NCBI GenBank assembly: GCA_050245915.1
Contig: JBFWWZ010000027.1
Location: 1-38,306, forward strand
From: JBDSKH01 sp050245915
Lineage (GTDB): Bacteria; Actinomycetota; Actinomycetes; Actinomycetales; Microbacteriaceae
Length of the DNA stretch: 38,306 nucleotides
Direction of reading: 5' to 3'
Shown in pieces: positions 32,816-38,306 of the stretch. The notes under the pieces were generated by a model that saw nothing but the letters and a program-made list of their open reading frames with translations, ran no database searches and was not told where the DNA came from. Position numbers and translations under genes: made by a program. How positions within the stretch are numbered: the first letter of the stretch is position 1; each line of letters opens with the position of its first letter.

Positions 32816-33313
32816 TCAGGCCCGGTCGCCGGGGCGCCAGTACGCGCGCTCGTGGTACAGCAGCGGGATGTCGTCCTCGCCGAGTTCGCCGTCCTCGATC
32901 CGGACGGCGACGATGGCGCTCTCCTCGACGGGGTAGCGGCCGATGATACGACCCAGCATCCAGGCCGGCACGTCATTCAGCAGCGGCAGCCCGAGCGGCC
33001 CGGGCGCCCAGTGATCGCCGGCGAAGCGCTGGTCGGCGTCGAGGCTGAGCGTCTCCGCCGCCGCGCGGTTGCGTACCCCGAGGATGTGGATGATCACGTG
33101 CTCGGTCTGCTCGATCGCCGGCCATGCGGATGCCTTCCGCGCCATGTTGAAGGTCGCCATCGGCGGGATCGCGGCGAGCGAGGCGAGGGAGGTGGCGGTG
33201 AAGCCGGCAGGCCGGCCGTCGGGGTGCAGCGCCGTGACCACCGAGACCCCGGCCGCGAGGCGGCGGAATGCGGCTTTGAAGGCGTCGACATCGTGCACGT
33301 CCCCATCCAACAC
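32816..33313 (-). CDS. Flavin reductase-like domain protein (FMN-binding)
   Basis: A 165-residue protein of the flavin reductase-like (HpaC/split-barrel) family. DAFKAAFRRLAAGVSVVTAL and GFTATSLASLAAIPPMATFNMARKASAWPAI form the FMN-binding half; QRFAGDHWAPGPLGLPLLNDVPAWMLGRI continues the barrel. It would reduce FMN with NAD(P)H for a partner monooxygenase, or use FMN itself. No monooxygenase gene is adjacent, so the partner is unknown. The start is uncertain: GTG 33313 lacks a Shine-Dalgarno, and GTG 33298 preceded by ATGGGGA is an alternative. Its 3' end is 6 bases from the convergent dnaE stop. Confidence 0.85.
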   Translation of the reverse strand: MLDGDVHDVDAFKAAFRRLAAGVSVVTALHPDGRPAGFTATSLASLAAIPPMATFNMARKASAWPAIEQTEHVIIHILGVRNRAAAETLSLDADQRFAGDHWAPGPLGLPLLNDVPAWMLGRIIGRYPVEESAIVAVRIEDGELGEDDIPLLYHERAYWRPGDRA

Positions 33314-33339
33314 CGAGGGGGAGGACCCGCGCTGACCCG

Positions 33340-33345
33340 TAGCAT
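33340..33345 (+). promoter_or_regulatory. Predicted -10 TAGCAT of hisD
   Basis: TAGCAT ends 9 bases before ATG 33355, with no Shine-Dalgarno between, so a near-leaderless transcript is predicted. Confidence 0.45.
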
Positions 33346-33354
33346 GGTCACGCG

Positions 33355-34665
33355 ATGATCCAGACCCTCGACCTCCGCGGCCGCCGTCCGACCCGAGCCG
33401 AACTGGTCGACCTGGTCCCGCGCGCAGCGACCGATGTCTCCGCGGCCACCGAGGTCGCGGCGACGCTCATCGCCGAGGTGCGCGAGCGGGGCGAAGCCGC
33501 ACTGCGTGATCAGGCCGAACGGCTCGATCGGGTGCGACCGGATGCGGTGCGGGTCGATCCCGCCGCGATCGGTGCCGCGGTGGAGGCGCTCGCGCCGTCC
33601 GTCCGTCGCGCCATCGAGCACGCCGCCGACCGGGTGCGTGCTGCCAGCGAGGCCCAGGTTCCGCCGCCCGCCGTCACCGACCTCGGACCCGGCGCGCAGG
33701 TGGTGCAGCGCTGGAGGCCCGTCGGGAGAGCCGGGTTCTACGTCCCCGGCGGCAAGGCGGTGTACCCGTCGAGCGTGGTCATGAACGTGGTCCCCGCGCA
33801 GGTCGCCGGTGTCCGCTCGGTCGTGCTGGCATCGCCGCCGCAGGCCGACCACGCCGGGAGCGTGCACCCAGTGATCCTGGGGGCGGCCGGCATCCTGGGC
33901 ATCGAGGAGGTGTACGCGATGGGCGGCGCCGGCGCGATCGGCGCCCTCGCGTACGGAGTCCCGTCGCTGGGCCTCGACCCCGTCGACCTCATCACCGGGC
34001 CGGGCAACGTGTACGTCGCTGCGGCCAAGCGCCTGGTGCGCGGGGTCGTCGGCATCGATGCCGAGGCGGGGCCCACCGAGATCGTCGTGATCGCCGACGA
34101 GACCGCCGACCCCCGGCTGGTCGCCGCCGATCTGGTGAGCCAGGCCGAGCACGACGAGCTGGCCGCCGCCGTGCTGGTCACGGACGCCCCCGCGCTGGCC
34201 GATCGTGTCCTCGCCGAACTCGACCGGCTCGCCGCGGACACGGCGCACACCGAACGCGTGCGTCAGGCACTCGGCGGCCGGCAGTCGGCGATCGTGCTCG
34301 TCGACGACATCGCGGCCGCGGCGGCGTTCAGCAACGCCTACGGCCCGGAGCATCTCGAACTGCAGACCGTCGACCCCGGTGCGACGCTCGACCTGATCGA
34401 GGACGCCGGTGCCGTGTTCCTCGGCGCGGACGCCCCGGTCAGCCTCGGCGACTACCTCGCCGGGTCGAACCATGTGCTGCCGACCGGCGGGCAGGCGCGG
34501 TTCTCGGCAGGGCTCGGGGCGGCGACGTTCCTGCGGTCGCAGCAGATCATCCGGTACGACCACGAGGCGCTGCAGGCGGTGCGCGCTGACATCCGGGCGC
34601 TCAGCGACGCCGAGCAGCTGCCCGCGCACGGCGACGCGGTCGACGCCAGGTTCCCAGCCGGATAG
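33355..34665 (+). CDS. hisD: Histidinol dehydrogenase HisD
   Basis: A 436-residue zinc- and NAD-dependent enzyme carrying out the last two oxidations of histidine synthesis. Diagnostic segments are GFYVPGGKAVYPSSVVMN, ITGPGNVYVAAAKRLV, the DAEAGPTEIVVIAD loop, LVSQAEHDE (zinc ligands), NAYGPEHLEL with the catalytic Glu-His pair, and GSNHVLPTGG. Length is normal. No other his genes follow it here; nrdR is next, so the histidine genes lie elsewhere. Near-leaderless start predicted. Confidence 0.97.
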   Translation: MIQTLDLRGRRPTRAELVDLVPRAATDVSAATEVAATLIAEVRERGEAALRDQAERLDRVRPDAVRVDPAAIGAAVEALAPSVRRAIEHAADRVRAASEAQVPPPAVTDLGPGAQVVQRWRPVGRAGFYVPGGKAVYPSSVVMNVVPAQVAGVRSVVLASPPQADHAGSVHPVILGAAGILGIEEVYAMGGAGAIGALAYGVPSLGLDPVDLITGPGNVYVAAAKRLVRGVVGIDAEAGPTEIVVIADETADPRLVAADLVSQAEHDELAAAVLVTDAPALADRVLAELDRLAADTAHTERVRQALGGRQSAIVLVDDIAAAAAFSNAYGPEHLELQTVDPGATLDLIEDAGAVFLGADAPVSLGDYLAGSNHVLPTGGQARFSAGLGAATFLRSQQIIRYDHEALQAVRADIRALSDAEQLPAHGDAVDARFPAG

Positions 34666-34677
34666 CCGTTCGCGGTC

Positions 34678-34683
34678 TACCCT
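34678..34683 (+). promoter_or_regulatory. Predicted -10 TACCCT of nrdR
   Basis: TACCCT ends 9 bases before ATG 34693 and there is no Shine-Dalgarno. Confidence 0.45.
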
Positions 34684-34692
34684 GGTCGCACC

Positions 34693-35166
34693 ATGTTCTG
34701 CCCGTTCTGCCGTCACCCCGACAGCCGGGTCGTCGATTCCCGCACCAGCGACGACGGCCTGGCGATCCGGCGCCGCCGGCAATGCCCCGAGTGCGGCCGG
34801 CGCTTCAGCACGACCGAGACCGCCAGTCTCAGCGTGATCAAGCGGAACGGCATAGTCGAGCCGTTCAGCCGCGAGAAGATCGTCACCGGCGTGCGCAAGG
34901 CCTGCCAGGGGCGCCCGGTGAGCGACGCCGACCTGGCGCAGCTCGCGCAGAAGGTGGAGGAGGCGATCCGCCAGACCGGGGTCGCCCAGATCGACGCCAA
35001 CGACATCGGCCTCGCGATCCTGCCGGAACTGCGCGAGCTCGACGAGGTCGCCTACCTGCGGTTCGCCAGCGTCTACCAGGGCTTCGACTCCCTCGACGAC
35101 TTCGAGGCGGCGATCACGCTGCTGCGGGTCGAGGACGCGACGAAGGCGGACGCGGCCGACCGCTAA
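34693..35166 (+). CDS. nrdR: Transcriptional repressor NrdR
   Basis: A 157-residue repressor of ribonucleotide reductase genes. The N-terminal zinc ribbon has C3, C6, C31 and C34 (MFCPFC ... CPECGRRFST), followed by the ATP-cone domain (VIKRNGIVEPFSREKIVTGV ... YLRFASVYQGFDSLDDFE), which senses ATP/dATP. Length is typical. No nrd gene is present in the window, so its targets are elsewhere. The TAA stop begins the TAACCT hexamer before pyrD. Confidence 0.97.
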   Translation: MFCPFCRHPDSRVVDSRTSDDGLAIRRRRQCPECGRRFSTTETASLSVIKRNGIVEPFSREKIVTGVRKACQGRPVSDADLAQLAQKVEEAIRQTGVAQIDANDIGLAILPELRELDEVAYLRFASVYQGFDSLDDFEAAITLLRVEDATKADAADR

Positions 35167-35169
35167 CCT
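35164..35169 (+). promoter_or_regulatory. Predicted -10 TAACCT of pyrD, containing the nrdR stop codon
   Basis: TAACCT begins with the nrdR TAA stop and ends 7 bases before ATG 35177, so a leaderless pyrD mRNA is predicted. Confidence 0.5.
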
Positions 35170-35176
35170 GGGCGGG

Positions 35177-36238
35177 ATGGCTGATTCCCGCGGCGTCTAC
35201 GGCGCGCTCTTCCGGCTGTTCCTGTCGCGGCTCGACGCCGAACGCGCACACCATCTGGCGTTCGCCGTCATCCGGGCCCTTCCGCTGGTCGCCGCGCCCG
35301 TGTGGGCGGTCACACGTCCCGACCCCGGACTCGTCGTGCGCACTCTCGGCATCGAGTTCCCGACCCCGTTCGGCGTCGCGGCGGGCTTCGACAAAGATGC
35401 TCGCGGCATCCGGGGCCTCGGCCTGCTGGGGTTCGGGCATGTCGAGATCGGCACCGTGACGGCGCGCGCCCAGCCGGGCAACCCGCGGCCGAGGCTCTTC
35501 CGGCTGATCCCCGACCGGGCGGTCGTGAACCGGATGGGGTTCAACAACGGCGGCGCGGAGGCGGTGCTCCCGCGGCTGCGCCGGGCTTCCCGCCGCCGGT
35601 ACCGCCCGGTGATCGGCGTGAACGTCGGCAAGTCGCGCGTGGTCGAGGTCGACGACGCGATCGGGGACTACCTCACGAGCACCCGGCTGCTCGCCCCGCA
35701 CGCCGACTACCTCGTCGTCAACGTGAGCTCGCCGAACACTCCGGGCCTCCGCGGCCTGCAAGAACTCGACCGGCTCACGCCGCTGCTCGAGGCGGTCCGG
35801 GATGCCGCGGGCGGCACGCCCGTGCTGGTCAAGATCGCGCCCGACCTGACCGACGATGCGGCGCGCGGGATCGCCGCACTCGTCGTCCGTCTGGGGCTCG
35901 ACGGCATCGTCGCCACCAACACGACGCTCTCGCGCGACGGACTGCGATCACCCGCCGCCCTGATCGAGCGCGCGGGGGAGGGGGGGCTGTCCGGCGCCCC
36001 GCTCGCCGCCCGCTCCCTGCAGCTGCTCCGCGTGCTGCGCGCCGCCGTGCCGCCCGGCATGTGCATCATCTCGGTCGGCGGCGTCGAGACGGGCGCCGAC
36101 GTGGCGGAGCGGCTGGCGGCCGGTGCGACGCTGGTGCAGGGCTACACGGGGTTCCTGTACCGCGGACCCCTGTGGGCGCGGCAGATCAACCGCTACCTGG
36201 CGGCGCAGCGCCGCCTGAGGCGCGACCCGCGCCCCTAG
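35177..36238 (+). CDS. pyrD: Quinone-dependent dihydroorotate dehydrogenase (class 2)
   Basis: A 353-residue FMN enzyme oxidising dihydroorotate to orotate in pyrimidine synthesis with membrane quinone as acceptor. The N-terminal extension (about residues 1-50, two helices) is the class 2 membrane-binding region. Then come FGVAAGFDKDARGI, FGHVEIGTVTARAQPGNPRPR, NRMGFNNGGAE, the catalytic Ser loop NVSSPNTPGLR, KIAPDLTDD, NTT and ISVGGVETGADV. Its TAG stop overlaps the stop of the convergent DUF3043 gene in the palindrome CTAG. Confidence 0.96.
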   Translation: MADSRGVYGALFRLFLSRLDAERAHHLAFAVIRALPLVAAPVWAVTRPDPGLVVRTLGIEFPTPFGVAAGFDKDARGIRGLGLLGFGHVEIGTVTARAQPGNPRPRLFRLIPDRAVVNRMGFNNGGAEAVLPRLRRASRRRYRPVIGVNVGKSRVVEVDDAIGDYLTSTRLLAPHADYLVVNVSSPNTPGLRGLQELDRLTPLLEAVRDAAGGTPVLVKIAPDLTDDAARGIAALVVRLGLDGIVATNTTLSRDGLRSPAALIERAGEGGLSGAPLAARSLQLLRVLRAAVPPGMCIISVGGVETGADVAERLAAGATLVQGYTGFLYRGPLWARQINRYLAAQRRLRRDPRP

Positions 36239-36795
36239 CTCGGGAACTGGCCCCGTTTGACCTGCGGCTTCGGCAGTCGCAGGATGCGCATCTGGATCAT
36301 GCGCATGAACGCGTACCACCGCACGCCTTTCTCCACCTTGCCCTCACCGAACTTGGCGGCGAGCTTGCGCCGCAGCACGAAGCCGACGATGACGCCCTCC
36401 ACGATGAGAATCGCGATGACGCCCCAGACGGCGATCAGCACGTACGGAGCGATCGACTCGAAGAAGTAGCTGAGGATCGTGAGCACCAGCAGCGGCAGCA
36501 GGATCTCGCCGAGGCTGAACCGCGCGTCGACGTAGTCACGCACGTAGCGCCGCTGCGGGCCCTTGTCGCGCTGCGGCAGGAACTTCTCCTCGCCGTTGGC
36601 CAAACCGATCCGCGCACGCTCGCGCTGCGACTGGAGCTGGCTGCGTGACTGCCGCGCCGCCTCCCGCCGGTCGCTCGGCACCAGCGGCCGCTTGCGCGCC
36701 GCCTCGCGCTCTTTGCGGGTCGGAGTGGGTCGCCCCTTCGTCGCGGGGGCTTCGCCGTCGTCCTCGACGGGCTGGGGGGAGGCGGGCTTGGCCAT
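36235..36795 (-). CDS. DUF3043 family membrane protein
   Basis: A 186-residue protein with an acidic, then strongly basic N-terminus (RKEREAARKRPLVPSDRREA), the conserved block GEEKFLPQRDKGPQRRYVRDYVDARFSLGE, two transmembrane helices (about 95-112 and 117-138) and a basic C-terminal tail. This is the actinobacterial DUF3043 pattern; function unknown. ATG 36795 gives the family-typical short start and is only 14 bases from the divergent M20 start codon. The minus-strand frame is open further into the M20 gene but that part is antisense to it. Confidence 0.88.
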   Translation of the reverse strand: MAKPASPQPVEDDGEAPATKGRPTPTRKEREAARKRPLVPSDRREAARQSRSQLQSQRERARIGLANGEEKFLPQRDKGPQRRYVRDYVDARFSLGEILLPLLVLTILSYFFESIAPYVLIAVWGVIAILIVEGVIVGFVLRRKLAAKFGEGKVEKGVRWYAFMRMIQMRILRLPKPQVKRGQFPS

Positions 36796-36807
36796 GAAAA
36801 GATCATC
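36795..36807. promoter_or_regulatory. Overlapping divergent extended -10 elements (DUF3043 and M20 genes)
   Basis: Plus strand: TGAAAAGAT (36795-36803) ends 6 bases before ATG 36810. Minus strand: GATGAT (36807-36802), preceded by TGG, ends 6 bases before ATG 36795. Both would give leaderless transcripts, with each -35 region inside the other gene. Hexamer matches are imperfect. Confidence 0.35.
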
Positions 36808-36809
36808 CC

Positions 36810-38204
36810 ATGTCTTCACAGAGTCCCCACGCCGCAGAACTCGCCGAGGCGGTGCAGGCCTCCCTGCCCGCGTCGATCGCCGACCTGTCGGATCTGGTCC
36901 GCATCCCGTCGGTGTCGTGGGACGGCTTCGACCACGACCACGTGATCGCCAGCGCCGAGAAGGTGGCGGACCTGGCGCGTGGCACCGGGGTCTTCGAGGA
37001 GGTCGAGGTGGTGCGGCTGCCGATCCCCGTGACGGGCGCGCTGGGCCTGCCCGCCGTGATCGCCACCCGAGCCGCCCGCAACGGCAAGCCGACGGTGCTG
37101 CTGTACGCTCACCACGACGTGCAGCCCCCCGGCGACGACGACCACTGGGACTCGAAGCCCTATGAGCCGACCCTCCGCGGTGACCGGCTCTACGGTCGCG
37201 GCGCCGCCGACGACAAGGCCGGGGTGATGGCGCACATCGGCGCGATCCGCGCACTCCTCACCGTCGACCCCGACCCGGAGGTCGGGATCGTGCTCTTCGC
37301 CGAGGGGGAGGAGGAGTTCGGCTCCCGCTCGCTCCCCGCGATCCTCGAGCGGTACCACGACAAGCTCGCCGCCGACGCGATCGTGGTCGCCGACTCCGGC
37401 AACTGGGACCTCGAGACGCCCGCCCTCACCGTGGGCCTGCGCGGGGCGGTCGCGTTCAACCTGCGCATCTCCACCCTCGACCACGCCTCGCACTCCGGCC
37501 AGTTCGGGGGAGTGGTGCCGGATGCGATGCTCGCCGCCATCCGGCTCTGCGCCACCTTCTGGAACCCCGACGGCTCCGTCGCGGTGGCCGGCCTCCACAG
37601 CCACCAGGCGGACACGCCCGAGTACGACGAGGCGCAGCTGCGTCAGGAGACCGGGCTGCTGGAGGGGGTGGAACCGATCGGCACGGGTGACCTGCTGTCG
37701 CGCACCTGGTACCAGCCGTCTATCACCGTCACCGGCATCGATGCCCCCAGCGTCAAGAACGCCTCGAACACCCTCGTGCCGAGCGTCAGGGTGCGGGTGA
37801 GCGCACGGGTCGCTCCCGGCCAGACCTGGCAGGACTACTTCGCGGCACTCGAGGCGCACATCGCCGAGCACATCCCGCACGGCGCACAGTGGCAGATCGA
37901 GGACCTCGACTCCGGGCAACCGTTCCTCGTCGACACCAGCGGCTGGGCAGCCGAAGACGCCCTGGATGCCATGCACGAGGCGTTCGGGACGGCACCTGTC
38001 CTCATGGGGTCGGGCGGCTCCATCCCCTTCATCGCCGATCTCGTGGAGCGGTATCCGGCGGCGCAGATCCTGATCACCGGGGTCGAGGACCCGGACGCGA
38101 GGGCCCACAGCCCGAACGAGTCCCTGCACCTGCCGACGTTCCAGCACGCGATCCTCGCCGAGGCGCTGCTGCGGTCCCGGCTGAACGCACGGAGCGGGGA
38201 GTAG
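36810..38204 (+). CDS. M20 family metallopeptidase (dipeptidase)
   Basis: A 464-residue zinc peptidase of the M20A/dipeptidase group. Metal and catalytic motifs are YAHHDVQP (99-106; H102 and D104-region), GRGAADDKAGV (129-139) with the bridging aspartate, AEGEEEFGS (164-172) with the general-base glutamates, VADSGNW and the C-terminal HSPNESLHL histidine. The lid/dimerisation domain lies between about 205 and 340. It resembles actinobacterial cytosolic dipeptidases such as Rv2141c. Substrate is not determined; a role in wall peptide turnover is possible. The TAG stop starts a TAGAAT hexamer for the next gene. Confidence 0.92.
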   Translation: MSSQSPHAAELAEAVQASLPASIADLSDLVRIPSVSWDGFDHDHVIASAEKVADLARGTGVFEEVEVVRLPIPVTGALGLPAVIATRAARNGKPTVLLYAHHDVQPPGDDDHWDSKPYEPTLRGDRLYGRGAADDKAGVMAHIGAIRALLTVDPDPEVGIVLFAEGEEEFGSRSLPAILERYHDKLAADAIVVADSGNWDLETPALTVGLRGAVAFNLRISTLDHASHSGQFGGVVPDAMLAAIRLCATFWNPDGSVAVAGLHSHQADTPEYDEAQLRQETGLLEGVEPIGTGDLLSRTWYQPSITVTGIDAPSVKNASNTLVPSVRVRVSARVAPGQTWQDYFAALEAHIAEHIPHGAQWQIEDLDSGQPFLVDTSGWAAEDALDAMHEAFGTAPVLMGSGGSIPFIADLVERYPAAQILITGVEDPDARAHSPNESLHLPTFQHAILAEALLRSRLNARSGE

Positions 38205-38207
38205 AAT
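38202..38207 (+). promoter_or_regulatory. Predicted -10 TAGAAT of the ErpA-like gene, containing the M20 stop codon
   Basis: TAGAAT begins with the M20 TAG stop and ends 7 bases before ATG 38215. An earlier in-frame ATG at 38206 overlaps the hexamer and is therefore unlikely as start. Confidence 0.5.
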
Positions 38208-38214
38208 GGGTGAC

Positions 38215-38306
38215 ATGACAGACACCGCCACGGCATCGACAGAACTGGCATCGCACGAGGTCGCGCTGACCTCCACCGCCGCCGACAAGGTGCGCTGCCT
38301 GCTCGT
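38215..38306 (+). CDS. HesB/IscA-type iron-sulfur insertion protein, 5' end only
   Basis: Only about 30 residues are in the window (starting MTDTATASTELASHEV). ALTSTAADKVRCLL matches the first strand and helix of the A-type Fe-S carrier family (ErpA/IscA; Rv2204c in M. tuberculosis). The conserved cysteines would lie beyond the window edge, so the assignment is provisional. Confidence 0.65.
   Translation, partial: MTDTATASTELASHEVALTSTAADKVRCLL

Overview
The window is high-GC actinobacterial chromosome, most consistent with the family Microbacteriaceae. The evidence is the GC-rich coding sequence with frequent GTG starts, the actinobacterial division set (MraZ, RsmH, FtsL, FtsI, MurE/F, MraY, MurD, FtsW, MurG, MurC, FtsQ, FtsZ, YggS, SepF, YggT, DivIVA, with no FtsA or MinCDE), and a MurE whose diamino-acid pocket departs from the DAP-type signature, as expected for the unusual B-type peptidoglycan of that family. 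The family placement is inference; the phylum is firm. I found no mobile element, prophage, CRISPR array, rRNA or tRNA. No gene-free stretch exceeds 300 bases; the longest (9702-9969) holds a terminator and the mraZ control region.

Layout. 1-2944: a truncated long-chain acyl-CoA synthetase (minus strand), a ROK glucokinase and a PlsC-type acyltransferase. 2988-9701: class II DAHP synthase, a PASTA Ser/Thr kinase, a LysM wall hydrolase, a small Rv2175c-type DNA-binding protein, a polyprenyl synthetase and a DUF3040 membrane protein. This resembles the aroG-pknL-Rv2175c-idsA2 neighbourhood of mycobacteria. 9742-27782: the dcw (division and cell wall) cluster, all on the plus strand, mraZ through divIVA. 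27766-32809: lspA, an RluA-type pseudouridine synthase and dnaE. 32816-38306: a flavin reductase-like gene (minus), hisD, nrdR, pyrD, a DUF3043 membrane protein (minus), an M20 dipeptidase and the first codons of an ErpA/HesB-type Fe-S protein.

How the genes work together. MurE, F, D and C and MraY/MurG build lipid II; idsA may supply prenyl precursors. FtsW and FtsI polymerise and cross-link septal wall. FtsZ with SepF forms the ring, FtsL and FtsQ link it to the synthases, and DivIVA organises polar growth. The PASTA kinase and the LysM hydrolase fit wall sensing and remodelling. rsmH to murC is a chain of overlapping or closely spaced reading frames.

The most notable pattern is promoter architecture. 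About a dozen genes lack a Shine-Dalgarno sequence and instead have a TANNNT (or TGN-extended) -10 hexamer ending 6-9 bases before the start codon, which predicts leaderless or near-leaderless mRNAs. In five cases the stop codon of the upstream gene forms the first three bases of that hexamer. Other points worth checking are the MurE pocket, paired cysteines in exported parts of MraY, FtsW and FtsI, a 30-bp tandem duplication across the ftsQ stop codon, inverted repeats before ftsZ and divIVA, and MraZ-type boxes on both strands upstream of mraZ. I found no convincing wholly new multi-gene system.
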